The notes under the pieces were generated by a model that worked only from the letters and a program-made list of their open reading frames with translations, was not told where the DNA came from and ran no database searches. Positions 11,233 through 21,177 of a DNA stretch of 64,000 nt are shown here, piece after piece. The position numbers and the translations under genes were made by a program. Every line of letters begins with the position of its first letter. Position 1 is the stretch's first letter. Source of the DNA: Litorilituus sp. (GTDB taxonomy: Bacteria > Pseudomonadota > Gammaproteobacteria > Enterobacterales > Alteromonadaceae); assembly GCA_030754235.1 (NCBI GenBank), contig JASMAS010000003.1, forward strand, positions 1-64,000, given 5' to 3'.

Positions 11233-11916
11233 ATGACTTTTTTATCTTCAAACAACTCAATAAAAACGCCTATAAGTTTTTGGCATAAATATCATTTTTT
11301 AATTTTGTTGGTTATTGCTATTGTTGTTAAACAGTTACCATTGGTGTCAATTCCTTTTAATTGGTTAGAAAGTTACTTTCATGAAATTAGTCATGGTATG
11401 GCAGCTTTATTGACAGGTGGTAAGGTATTACGCATTCAATTGTTTGCTAATGGTGCTGGCTTGTGTACAACACAAGGTGGTAGCAATTTAATTATCAGTT
11501 TTTTTGGCTATGCAGGTGCTACGTTTTGGGGGTGGGGAATATATAAACTTGCTAGCACACACCAGCGAATCGCTCAACTATTTTCCATGTTTATTTTTGG
11601 TCTTATAGTTTGCTCTATTATTTTTTGGGGAAAAGATTTATTAACATGGTTTATTTTGGCCGTGTTAGCATTTGTTTTTATCCTGACCAGTCAGTTACAA
11701 AAAATAAGCTACCTACAGCGGATAATGCAGTTGTTTGGCCTGTTAATTTTGCTCAATAGTTTATCTAGCCCGACTTATTTGCTTGATGGGCGGCATGTAG
11801 GTGATGGTGCCGCACTCGCTTCAATAACTTTTGTACCTGAAATTGTCTGGGTGTTTTCTTGGTTTTTACTTGCCGCATTAGCTTTGTATTCACTTTATAA
11901 AACGGCTAAAAAATAG
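11233..11916 (+). CDS. M50-type membrane metallopeptidase-like protein
   Basis: HEISHGMAALLTGGKV (HExxH) within a polytopic hydrophobic protein. Confidence 0.8.
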   Translation: MTFLSSNNSIKTPISFWHKYHFLILLVIAIVVKQLPLVSIPFNWLESYFHEISHGMAALLTGGKVLRIQLFANGAGLCTTQGGSNLIISFFGYAGATFWGWGIYKLASTHQRIAQLFSMFIFGLIVCSIIFWGKDLLTWFILAVLAFVFILTSQLQKISYLQRIMQLFGLLILLNSLSSPTYLLDGRHVGDGAALASITFVPEIVWVFSWFLLAALALYSLYKTAKK

Positions 11917-11918
11917 GA

Positions 11919-12815
11919 ATGATTACAATGCAAAACAGCAGCAGCTTTGCTGAGGTTATATACACGTTTAATACAATGACACTGCACGGGCTAGCTGTTA
12001 ATGTTGATAAAAAAGATAATGTAGTTTTATGTTTGCATGGCTGGTTAGATAATGCTGCTAGTTTCGTTCCATTAATGCCTTTTTTGCAGCAAAAGTTGCC
12101 AAGCAAGTATATCGTCGCCATTGATTGGCCTGGGCATGGTCGCTCAACTCATCGAAGTTTAGATGCTCATTATCATTTTATTGATTGGGTTTACGATCTA
12201 TTGCAGTTATTTGAATCTAAACAATGGCAGCAGGTTGATATTGTTGCTCATTCTATGGGGGGGATGGTTGCCAGTGCTTTTGCTGCTGCTTTTCCTGAAA
12301 AAGTCAATTCATTAACCTTGATCGACTCCATTGGCTTTTTAAGCGCAAAATCTGAGCAAACTACCAAGCAGCTTAGAGATGGCATGCTAAGCCGCTTCAA
12401 GAGCAATAATAAACAAGTAAAAACACAAACTAAAAAACTACACCCAACCACTGATTCTGCTATTAAGGCACGAGTTGCGGTCTCTGATCTTGAATATGAG
12501 CAAGCAAAACTGCTGGTAGAAAGAGGTTTGTTGCAAGAAACACAGGGCTATCGTTGGCGCAGTGATATTCGCTTGCGCAATACTTCCCCTTATAGGATGA
12601 CCCTAAAACAAGCTAAACAATTTATTAGCGATATAACGTGTCCTGTCCAACTTATTTATGGTAGTAAAGGAATGGATATGGTGAGCTCTGGTTTGGAGCT
12701 TTTTGGGCCATTGTTTGATGACTTTATCAGTGTTGAACTGTGTGGAGGACACCATGTACATATGGAGCAACCTAAACAGACCGCCAAATTAATAGAATGT
12801 TTTTTGGTTAAATAA
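11919..12815 (+). CDS. Alpha/beta hydrolase
   Basis: LCLHGWLDNAASF, nucleophile elbow VAHSMGGMVAS, and C-terminal GGHHVHMEQP. Confidence 0.9.
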   Translation: MITMQNSSSFAEVIYTFNTMTLHGLAVNVDKKDNVVLCLHGWLDNAASFVPLMPFLQQKLPSKYIVAIDWPGHGRSTHRSLDAHYHFIDWVYDLLQLFESKQWQQVDIVAHSMGGMVASAFAAAFPEKVNSLTLIDSIGFLSAKSEQTTKQLRDGMLSRFKSNNKQVKTQTKKLHPTTDSAIKARVAVSDLEYEQAKLLVERGLLQETQGYRWRSDIRLRNTSPYRMTLKQAKQFISDITCPVQLIYGSKGMDMVSSGLELFGPLFDDFISVELCGGHHVHMEQPKQTAKLIECFLVK

Positions 12816-12924
12816 TGAATTTTCATCGCAATGTTATCGATTTTATGCGATAAACAGAGAAATATAGCAACTCATTGATTCAAGTCTAGGTTTGTGATTG
12901 TTATTCAAACAAGTGTTTAATTTT

Positions 12925-12941
12925 AACTGGTACTATCAGTT
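12925..12941. promoter_or_regulatory. Candidate FadR-like operator upstream of fadD (aactggtactatcagtt)
   Basis: Palindromic AACTGGT..TCAGTT similar to the E. coli FadR consensus (AACTGGTC-N-GACCAGTT-like, recalled). Confidence 0.5.
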
Positions 12942-13052
12942 AAAATTTGATAAAACTGTTAGAGAAGTGACAAACTACGCTTTAATGACGTAGTGATAAA
13001 AATAAATAATCTTTGCGCTGCATTACACTGACGTAGAGCAGGCGACTAACAA

Positions 13053-14723
13053 ATGAGGAATAGCGTTGTGGAAAAAATCTGGTTAGAAAAGAGTTACCCG
13101 CCTGGAGTTCCGTTTGATATAAACCCTGATAAGTATCCATCTTTAGTTGCTATGTTTAATAAGTATTCTGCTCAATACAGTGACAGAGTAGCCTATATTA
13201 ATATGGGCGCAAAAATCAGTTATGCTAAGTTAGCTAAACAAGCCACCGATTTTGCTGCTTATTTACAACAAGATTTAGGATTGGAAAAAGGCGATAAATT
13301 TGCCATTATGGTGCCTAATACGTTGCAATATCCTATTGCTTTGTTTGGTGCGTTGCTGGCTGGTTTAACCGTTGTTAATGTCAATCCTTTATATACCGCC
13401 CGTGAATTAGAACACCAGTTAAAAGATTCAGGAACTAAAGCAATATTGATTATTGAAAACTTTGCTCAAACACTGGGGAAAGTCGTTGATAAAACACCGG
13501 TTGAACATGTTATTTTGACTTCTCTGGGTGACCGGTTAGGTATGCTTAAAGGTAAAGTTGTCAATGCTGCTGTGAAGTATGTGAAAAAAATGGTGCCGGC
13601 CTATCAATTACCTGATGCAGTTCCTTTTAATACGGTTTTATCTAAAGGCAGCAAACTAGCTTTTGTACCTGTAGAGGTTTGTGGTGATGACTTAGCCTTT
13701 TTACAGTATACCGGAGGAACAACAGGCGTTTCAAAAGGCGCTATGTTAACCCACCGAAATATGGTCTCTAACTTGCTCCAAGCAAAAGCTGCAATAAGCC
13801 CTTTATTAAGTGATGATGGTGAAATAGTCGTAACCGCCTTACCGCTTTACCATATATTTGCTTTAACAGCGAACTGCTTAACCTTTTTTACACTAGGTGG
13901 AACTAACTTATTAATAAGTAACCCGCGTGATATGCCAGGCTTTATAAAAGAGCTTGCTAAGTATCCATTCACCGCGATTACGGGAGTGAATACCTTATTT
14001 AATGGCTTATTAAATACCCCAGGCTTTAACGATTTGGATTTTTCTAACCTTAAATTATCCCTAGGTGGTGGGATGGCTGTACAGCGTCCCGTTGCAGATA
14101 AGTGGCAACAAGTTACCGGCACAAGATTACTTGAAGGTTATGGTTTAACTGAATGTTCGCCTATGGTAACCATAAGCCCTTACACACAAGAAGGATATAA
14201 TGGCACTATTGGTCTTCCTGCAGCATCGACCAATGTTAAAATTATGCGAGAAGATGGTAGTGAGGCTGACATCGGTGAATCGGGTGAAATGTGGGTTAAA
14301 GGTCCGCAAGTGATGAGCGGTTATTACAATCGCCCAGAAGCAACCGATGAAATTTTAAAAGAGGGCTGGTTAGCAACTGGTGATGTTGCTTTTATGGATG
14401 AGCAAGGCTTCTTTAAAATTGTTGATCGCAAAAAAGACATGATTATCGTTTCTGGCTTTAATGTTTTTCCGAATGAAATTGAAGAAGTGGTGATGATGCA
14501 TGATGGCGTGTTAGAAGCTGCTGCAATTGGTATTCCTCATGAGGTAAGTGGTGAAACAGTTAAAATATTTGTTGTCGCTAAACAAGCAGGTTTAAATGAA
14601 GAAATTATCATAAGCCACTGTCGTGAAAATTTAACTAACTATAAAGTACCCAGGTTAGTAGAGTTTAGGGATGAGTTACCCAAAACGAATGTTGGTAAGA
14701 TCTTGAGAAGAGAATTAAGGTAA
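13053..14723 (+). CDS. fadD: Long-chain fatty acid--CoA ligase FadD
   Basis: AMP-binding motif [29 protein letters not shown], and [26 protein letters not shown]; start could be internal (GTG at 13068). Confidence 0.95.
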   Translation: MRNSVVEKIWLEKSYPPGVPFDINPDKYPSLVAMFNKYSAQYSDRVAYINMGAKISYAKLAKQATDFAAYLQQDLGLEKGDKFAIMVPNTLQYPIALFGALLAGLTVVNVNPLYTARELEHQLKDSGTKAILIIENFAQTLGKVVDKTPVEHVILTSLGDRLGMLKGKVVNAAVKYVKKMVPAYQLPDAVPFNTVLSKGSKLAFVPVEVCGDDLAFLQYTGGTTGVSKGAMLTHRNMVSNLLQAKAAISPLLSDDGEIVVTALPLYHIFALTANCLTFFTLGGTNLLISNPRDMPGFIKELAKYPFTAITGVNTLFNGLLNTPGFNDLDFSNLKLSLGGGMAVQRPVADKWQQVTGTRLLEGYGLTECSPMVTISPYTQEGYNGTIGLPAASTNVKIMREDGSEADIGESGEMWVKGPQVMSGYYNRPEATDEILKEGWLATGDVAFMDEQGFFKIVDRKKDMIIVSGFNVFPNEIEEVVMMHDGVLEAAAIGIPHEVSGETVKIFVVAKQAGLNEEIIISHCRENLTNYKVPRLVEFRDELPKTNVGKILRRELR

Positions 14724-14749
14724 GCTTACGCTGTAATGATAAGCAACAA

Positions 14750-14785
14750 AAGGCTGTAAGTTACTTAATCTTACAGCCTTTTTAT
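14750..14785. terminator. Bidirectional terminator between fadD and yciK-like gene
   Basis: aaaaggctgtaagttacttaatcttacagcctttttattt: inverted repeat flanked by A and T runs between convergent genes. Confidence 0.85.
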
Positions 14786-14801
14786 TTACTTGGTCTATTA
14801 T

Positions 14802-15539
14802 TTATTGCGCGTTAATCGTTTGACCGTTAATCGTGACACTGTCATTAGACATCAAATAAACATAAAGTGGCATAATATCGGCAGCTGTTGCTAGTTTTTC
14901 TTTATCTTCTGCTGGGTATGCACTGGCTCGCATCGCGGTATTTGTTGCACCAGGGTTGATTGCATTGGTTCTCAAATTGCTATTTTCATACTCATCTGCA
15001 ATCACTTGCATTATGCCTTCAGTGGCAAATTTAGATACACTGTAAGGGCCCCAGAAGGCACGCCCTTGGCTACCAACACTTGAAGAAGTAAATACTAATG
15101 AGGCATGTTCAGCTAGTTGTAAGGTTGGAATAAGGGCTTGGGCGAGTAAATATTGGGCAGTGACATTAACTTTCATTACATCCTCAAATATTTGTTCATG
15201 AATTTGAGTAAATGGAGTTAATTCACCTAACATAGAGGCATTGAGCAAAGCACCATCTAGTTTTCCAAACTGACTTGCAATAGTTGCTGACATATCAAGG
15301 TAATTTTTTTTTGTTGCCCCTTTCAAATCAAGAGGAATAATAGCAGGCTCAGCTAAATCAAGTGCAATAATCTCATCGTAAACACTTTCAAGTTTACTGA
15401 CTGTTTTTCCCAGTAATATAACTGTAGCACCGAGTTTTGCAAAAGTTAGAGCGGCTTCTTTTCCAATGCCAGCGCCTGCACCAGTGACTAAAATTGTTTT
15501 ATTCACTAAGCAGTTTTCATTAATCGAGTAATCAAACAT
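14802..15539 (-). CDS. yciK: SDR-family oxidoreductase, YciK-like
   Basis: NAD-binding TGAGAGIGKEAALTFAKLGATVILLG; LVFTSSSVGSQGRAFWGPYSVSKFATEGIMQVIADEY; AINPGATNTAMRASAYPAEDKEKL as in YciK. Confidence 0.88.
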   Translation of the reverse strand: MFDYSINENCLVNKTILVTGAGAGIGKEAALTFAKLGATVILLGKTVSKLESVYDEIIALDLAEPAIIPLDLKGATKKNYLDMSATIASQFGKLDGALLNASMLGELTPFTQIHEQIFEDVMKVNVTAQYLLAQALIPTLQLAEHASLVFTSSSVGSQGRAFWGPYSVSKFATEGIMQVIADEYENSNLRTNAINPGATNTAMRASAYPAEDKEKLATAADIMPLYVYLMSNDSVTINGQTINAQ

Positions 15540-15744
15540 TTTCTTTTTCTAAGTCTAAAATTTAATATTAACTATTCTACTCGTTGGGGTTTTCAATGAC
15601 GAGTAAAAGTTAGCCTATTATTTCTTTTACCGGCGTTATTATCGGTATAAGTTTATTTTAATAGTGATTTTTAGCCGTAAAGTGGAAAAAGTTCCGCTAA
15701 ACTGTAAAAAAAACTGGCACATTGTTAGCGCTTGCGATAAGTTA

Positions 15745-15761
15745 AACTGGTCTAACTAGTT
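15745..15761. promoter_or_regulatory. Candidate FadR-like operator upstream of the volA-like gene (aactggtctaactagtt)
   Basis: Two mismatches to AACTGGTCTGACCAGTT-type FadR sites; ~160 bp upstream of the lipase start. Confidence 0.5.
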
Positions 15762-15922
15762 AATTTTAGTGTTTAGCTTGTTACGCTAAAGTATATATGT
15801 GCAATCACAAAATATTATTTTGCAATAATAGTTATGGTAGTGAGCATTGGAAACAAGCATATCAACATAAATGAACTTAAAAATAATAAAGAAAAACAAC
15901 AACTAGGCTTTGGGGAGATAAA

Positions 15923-18355
15923 ATGAAAAAGTTAGTTCTTAGTCTTGCTATTATCAGTGCACTGGGTTTAAGTGGCTGTGATAACGAAACAATTGAAGAT
16001 GTAAAAAGTGATGTTGCTGAAAATGGCACACCCGTTGTCGCCTCAGCAAGAGTTGTATTCGATCCCGGTAATGGCGTTTTGTCTGTACCCAATGATTTAT
16101 TATTTTCGGGTACAACAGATGGCACATTAAACTTACCTGCTGATGACGTGACAGATTATGCAGATCCTACCGTTGCCATGAGTGCACTTGATGGTTGGTC
16201 AACGACGAATCCATTTGTTTTAGCCATTGATTTTCCTGCAGGCACCTCGCTAGATGCAAGTTCTGTCTTTGATGCAGCTTCAGTAAAAGTGTATGAGTGT
16301 CAACCAAAGCTGTTAACTGAAAACTGTACCGTAGCCGGTGAATTAACCTTTGGCGTTGATTTTATCGCTCAAGCTTCAGGTAATAGCATTGCTGTAGTAC
16401 CACTTAAACCTTTAAAAGCTAAAACCGCTTATATTTTAGCTTTAACTAATAATTTAAGAGATAGCAACGGTAAAGCGGTTGCGGGCTCAAGTACCTACGA
16501 GTCAGTTCGTCAAGATATCACCGTTAATCCAATGGCGACTGAAGCGCAGTTAGGTCTGCAAACGGTCATTAATGCTTATGAAAATGCGATTGTTGCCGCT
16601 GGTGCTGATAAAGATTCTATCATCTACACCATGTCAATGACGACTCAGTCAACGGTAGATGTGTTAGCGACAGCTAAAGCGATAATGGCTTCTAATGTGC
16701 CAGCTATGGTTGCGGCAGCAATGGGTGGAACACCTGCGATTGGTGTACAAGATACAGGCATGTCTGTTGCTCAAATATTAAATGCCGATCCAGAAAATCC
16801 TAAAATACCAGAAAACTTAGTGCCTTTATATTCAAGCGCTAACTTTTTTCAAGGCAGTATTTCTCTCCCCTATTATTCAGGAGTCCCCAGTGCTGAAAAC
16901 CCTATGGCACCAGTAAATGGTTGGTGGAAAGGTTTATGTGATAATGGTGTTACTTTAGCGGGGTTTGTCGCTGCTGGTGGAACGCTTCCTGGTGCGCCTT
17001 TATCTGAGTCTGACGCTATATGTAGTGCTGTCGGTTTACGAGATTTAAGTAGTGCGCCGGGATTTGAAGCCTTTGATGCAGATCGCCATTTAACTCAATA
17101 CAGTCCTATAGTTAAAGCCAATGCCATGATGGATATTGTAGTACAAATGACCACGCCGGATGTTGCCGTGGCTAATGCTGTGCGCCCTGCTTTTGGTTTA
17201 GCTGCTGATTTAGAAGAGCCAGCAGCAGGTTGGCCTGTGGTTATTCTACAGCATGGTATTACTTCTAAAAAAGAAGATATGCTAGCCTTAACGGGTATTC
17301 TTTCAGCTTATGGTATGGCAACCGTTGCAATTAATCACCCTCTACATGGTGATCCAAATGTATTTGGTGGAGCAATGCCTGGTGGTAGCCGTGGTTTTGA
17401 CATCACAGGCCCTGAAGGTGTTCCTGATGGCGTAGATGATATCAATGCCTCTACTGTAGATTCAACACATTATATGAACTTAGCAAGCTTATTAACTACG
17501 CGTGATAACCTACGTCAATCTACCTCTGACTTATTAGGTTTACGTTTAGGTTTGAACTTCTTAGGCGGTGCTAATATTGATGGTTCTAATGTGCACTTTT
17601 TAGGTCATTCATTAGGGGCTATTACTGGGATGAACTTTATTGGTTTAACCAATACACCACTTGATGCTCAAATAGATCCTTTATTTGCTGTTAACACCAA
17701 TACACAAGCAATGCCAGGTGTGATGGTAGCTAACTTCTTATTAGAATCAGGTGCCTTTGGTAATGTAATTAAATCAAGCTTAACGTATAGCGCTTCAGAA
17801 GACTTTCAAGCTTATGTTGCTGCTCAAAGTGACGCTAAGCCTACAACTGAGGAGTTAGTTGGTTATTATACTAGTTTTTTTGAATTATTAACGGCTGAAC
17901 AACAAGCTGGGTTAAATGCAACTTTCTCACAATTTACATTTGCTGCACAAACGGTAACAGATGCAGGTGACCCTGCAAACTACGCCGCTATGATGGCCGC
18001 TACTAATACTCCAACACATGTGATTGAAGTGATTGGTAATGGTGTTGATAATTTAGGTGACCAAGTCATTCCAAATACGGTTTCTTCTGCACCGTTTGCA
18101 GGTACAGAAGGCGCTATTGCTTTATTAGGTTTACCCGGTATTTCTGAAACAACTCAAGGTGAGTCTGTCTCGGGTGCGGTACGATTCTTGTTTGGTCATC
18201 ATGGTTCGATTTTAGACCCTAACCCAAGACCTGAAGCACTTGATCATATTATGACAGGTAAAGCAACGTCTGAGATGCAAGCTGAAGTGGCTAACTTCTT
18301 TAGTTCAAATGGTCAGGTAATTCCTGTTGCCCTTTATCCTGAGGTTGTTCAGTAA
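15923..18355 (+). CDS. VolA/Pla-1-type extracellular lipase (lysophospholipase), lipoprotein
   Basis: Lipobox LGLSGC; catalytic GHSLGA motif (NVHFLGHSLGAITGMNF); WPVVILQHGITSKKEDMLAL; C-terminal HHGSILDP histidine. Confidence 0.88.
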   Translation: MKKLVLSLAIISALGLSGCDNETIEDVKSDVAENGTPVVASARVVFDPGNGVLSVPNDLLFSGTTDGTLNLPADDVTDYADPTVAMSALDGWSTTNPFVLAIDFPAGTSLDASSVFDAASVKVYECQPKLLTENCTVAGELTFGVDFIAQASGNSIAVVPLKPLKAKTAYILALTNNLRDSNGKAVAGSSTYESVRQDITVNPMATEAQLGLQTVINAYENAIVAAGADKDSIIYTMSMTTQSTVDVLATAKAIMASNVPAMVAAAMGGTPAIGVQDTGMSVAQILNADPENPKIPENLVPLYSSANFFQGSISLPYYSGVPSAENPMAPVNGWWKGLCDNGVTLAGFVAAGGTLPGAPLSESDAICSAVGLRDLSSAPGFEAFDADRHLTQYSPIVKANAMMDIVVQMTTPDVAVANAVRPAFGLAADLEEPAAGWPVVILQHGITSKKEDMLALTGILSAYGMATVAINHPLHGDPNVFGGAMPGGSRGFDITGPEGVPDGVDDINASTVDSTHYMNLASLLTTRDNLRQSTSDLLGLRLGLNFLGGANIDGSNVHFLGHSLGAITGMNFIGLTNTPLDAQIDPLFAVNTNTQAMPGVMVANFLLESGAFGNVIKSSLTYSASEDFQAYVAAQSDAKPTTEELVGYYTSFFELLTAEQQAGLNATFSQFTFAAQTVTDAGDPANYAAMMAATNTPTHVIEVIGNGVDNLGDQVIPNTVSSAPFAGTEGAIALLGLPGISETTQGESVSGAVRFLFGHHGSILDPNPRPEALDHIMTGKATSEMQAEVANFFSSNGQVIPVALYPEVVQ

Positions 18356-18380
18356 CTGTTTACTTTATCAAATTGAAGAA

Positions 18381-18405
18381 GCCCTCGATTGAGGGCTTTT
18401 TTTTA
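18381..18405 (+). terminator. Rho-independent terminator downstream of the lipase gene
   Basis: gccctcgattgagggcttttttttt. Confidence 0.9.
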
Positions 18406-18467
18406 CCTGAAAATAAAGTAGAATCTGCAGCAACTATTTTAAAATCTACAGTGCTTAGGAGCATCAA

Positions 18468-19517
18468 TTGGAATTTTTATATGAATACGGTTTGTTTTTG
18501 GCTAAAACAGTCACCTTTGTCGTTGCTGCGATTGCTATTATTACTGTGATAACGGCATCAGCCATTAAGCAAAAGCATAAAAAAGGAGAGCTGGAAATCA
18601 CCGACTTATCGGAGCAGTTTGAAGATGTTGAGCAAGAGGTTGTTCATGCTTTGTTAAATAAAGAAGAATTAAAACAAAAAGAGAAAGAAGATAAAAAGCT
18701 TGCTAAAGAAAAAGCAAAAGAAAATAAGAAAAATGCCAAATCTGGCGAAAGCAAGTTAGAAAAGAAATCTAAAGTGTTTGTTATCGATTTTAAAGGTAGC
18801 ATAGATGCCAAAGAAGTAAGCTCGTTGCGCGAAGAAATCTCAGCAATTTTATCGGTTGCTACAAAAGAAGATGAAGTTTTTGTTCGCTTAGAAAGTGGTG
18901 GGGGAATGGTGCATGGTTATGGTTTAGCGTCTTCTCAACTTGAAAGAATTCGCCAACATAACATTCCATTAACCGTCTCTGTTGATAAAGTTGCAGCGTC
19001 AGGTGGTTATATGATGGCTTGTGTAGCAAACAATATTATTGCGGCACCATTTGCTATTTTAGGCTCTATTGGTGTTATTGCACAATTGCCTAATTTTAAT
19101 CGACTATTAAAGAAAAATGATATTGATTTTGAACAATTTACTGCAGGTGAGTTTAAGCGCACAGTTACAATGTTTGGTGAAAATACAGAAAAAGGAAAAG
19201 AAAAGTTTATTGAAGAGTTAGAAGAAACTCACGTGCTTTTTAAAGATTTTGTTAATGCCCACAGACCAAGTCTAGAGCTTGATAAAGTGGCGACAGGTGA
19301 ACATTGGTTTGGCACGAAAGCATTAGAGCTCGGCCTAATTGATGTTATCCAAACCAGTGATGATTACCTGCAAAACTTAAGTAAAAGCCATAAAGTGGTG
19401 GCAATTAAATATGAAGTAAAGAAAGGTTTAGCAGAAAAATTTGCTAAGGCTGCATCACTGTCTACAGAGAGTGTTTTAGGTAAGCTAATGCAGAAGAATC
19501 GTGTTTTCCCGAGTTAA
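18468..19517 (+). CDS. sohB: Inner-membrane protease SohB (S49 family; TTG start)
   Basis: SohB-like N-terminus with TM segment, KVFVIDFKGSIDAKEVSSLREEISAIL, and VDKVAASGGYMMACVAN active-site Ser region. Confidence 0.93.
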   Translation: MEFLYEYGLFLAKTVTFVVAAIAIITVITASAIKQKHKKGELEITDLSEQFEDVEQEVVHALLNKEELKQKEKEDKKLAKEKAKENKKNAKSGESKLEKKSKVFVIDFKGSIDAKEVSSLREEISAILSVATKEDEVFVRLESGGGMVHGYGLASSQLERIRQHNIPLTVSVDKVAASGGYMMACVANNIIAAPFAILGSIGVIAQLPNFNRLLKKNDIDFEQFTAGEFKRTVTMFGENTEKGKEKFIEELEETHVLFKDFVNAHRPSLELDKVATGEHWFGTKALELGLIDVIQTSDDYLQNLSKSHKVVAIKYEVKKGLAEKFAKAASLSTESVLGKLMQKNRVFPS

Positions 19518-19530
19518 CCTTTTAGCCTTT

Positions 19531-19577
19531 AAAAAACAAAAACTCAGGATTAATATGTTTTAATCCTGAGTTTTTTA
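19531..19577. terminator. Bidirectional terminator between sohB and the symporter gene
   Basis: aaaaaacaaaaactcaggattaatatgttttaatcctgagttttttatt. Confidence 0.9.
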
Positions 19578-19595
19578 TTGGCTTGCTAATAATTA

Positions 19596-20963
19596 TTAAG
19601 AAGTTTGTTCGTCTTTTAAATGGTGAAAGTCAATTTCCTCAATGGCGCTGCCTGCTTTTTCATCTAAAAACATATCCTTGTCAAATTGATCTTCACTTTT
19701 TGCGACAATTATACTTACCATGCTATCACCTGTTACATTGACGGCTGTGCGAGTCATATCAAGTAGCCTATCTACACCGATGATTAAAGCTATGCCTTCA
19801 ACGGGTAAACCCACTTGATCCAAAACCATAGCCAGCATAATTAAGCCTACGCCTGGTACGCCTGCCGTGCCTATTGATGCCAATGTAGCTGTTAAGACCA
19901 CAGTAAGGTAATCAGCTAGAGTTAAGTCTTGACTGAACACTTGGGCGATAAATACGGTAGCAACCCCCTGCATTATTGCCGTACCATCCATATTAATGGT
20001 TGCTCCTAGCGGAACTGTAAATGAGGCAATTGAGTTTTTAACCCCCATTTTTTTAGTGGCTGTTTCTAGGGTGACGGGAATCGTGGCATTTGAGCTAGCA
20101 GTGGAAAAAGCAAAGATGGCGGCATCGCGCATTTTTTTCAAAAACCTGATAGGGCTTAATCCGGTAAATATTTTAAGTAAAACAGGGTAAGTAACGAGCG
20201 CGTGAATCAATAACACAGCAAGTACAACTAAGAAATAAACAATCAAATTCCCGAAAGTCTCTATAGATACTGTAGTGAAAAGTGTTGCTAGTAATGCAAA
20301 AACGCCATAAGGAGCTAAGTTCATCAAAATGGTTACTAAACGCATAATAACAACGCTAAAGTCTTCAAAAATGGCCGCAACTCTTTCACCTGTTTTGCCA
20401 GATAGAGCAATGGCTATACCAAAGAGCAGGGCAAAAACAATTACCTGTAACATCTTACCTTGAGCAAACGCTTCAAAAGGGTTAGTAGGAAACATTTGAA
20501 TAATTACTTGTGCAAGTGATGGTGCTTCTCTGGAGCTAAAACTTGTGTTTGCTATCATATTTACCCCTTCACCAGGAGCAATAAGTAGCGCAATTAAAAT
20601 AGCAAAACTAATAGCGATTGCTGTTGTTACTAGATATAAGCCTATGGCTTTACCACCTATACGTCCAAGTTTAGTGGTATCTTGTAGTGAGCAAACACCG
20701 CAAACTAGTGACACAAAAACTAAAGGCACTACTAACATACGCAAACTAGCCATAAAAATTTGACCAATTACTTCGAGTATACCGTCAACAAAAAAACTCT
20801 TTATTGATAAATCAAACACCAATAAGTCGATGACAAAGTCTTTGCCATTAGGCATCAACCATTGTAAAAAGCTACCAATGACTATGCCTAAAATCATCCC
20901 GATAACAATCCGTGTAGTTAAACTATATTTAGGTGGTTTTGTTGATAAATTTAATTCAGTCAT
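19596..20963 (-). CDS. Dicarboxylate/amino acid:cation symporter (DAACS family)
   Basis: [25 protein letters not shown] and GTAGVPGVGLIMLAMVLDQVGLP; start assigned at MTELNLSTKPPKYSL (20963) rather than the ORF-track start at 21032. Confidence 0.9.
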   Translation of the reverse strand: MTELNLSTKPPKYSLTTRIVIGMILGIVIGSFLQWLMPNGKDFVIDLLVFDLSIKSFFVDGILEVIGQIFMASLRMLVVPLVFVSLVCGVCSLQDTTKLGRIGGKAIGLYLVTTAIAISFAILIALLIAPGEGVNMIANTSFSSREAPSLAQVIIQMFPTNPFEAFAQGKMLQVIVFALLFGIAIALSGKTGERVAAIFEDFSVVIMRLVTILMNLAPYGVFALLATLFTTVSIETFGNLIVYFLVVLAVLLIHALVTYPVLLKIFTGLSPIRFLKKMRDAAIFAFSTASSNATIPVTLETATKKMGVKNSIASFTVPLGATINMDGTAIMQGVATVFIAQVFSQDLTLADYLTVVLTATLASIGTAGVPGVGLIMLAMVLDQVGLPVEGIALIIGVDRLLDMTRTAVNVTGDSMVSIIVAKSEDQFDKDMFLDEKAGSAIEEIDFHHLKDEQTS

Positions 20964-21177
20964 GGTTAGTGAAGTACTCGTTAATATTATTATGGCTTGT
21001 AGGTTAACAATAATTGAAAGGATTAAAAACAACTTTACTCGTTTAGTGTAATATAGAGAGCGCTATTTTCACTTAACCGCTTATGTGAATAAGGTTTTTT
21101 ATAGAAGTTGTACTTTTTTTGTGGTTTTCAGTTAATATGATTACAGAAGATTAATAAAATACACTAGGGATGCCCTT

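Noticed and set aside
12974-12994. Short inverted repeat actacg...cgtagt upstream of fadD
   Set aside because: Only 6 bp arms and no match to a known operator; weaker than the FadR-like palindrome nearby.
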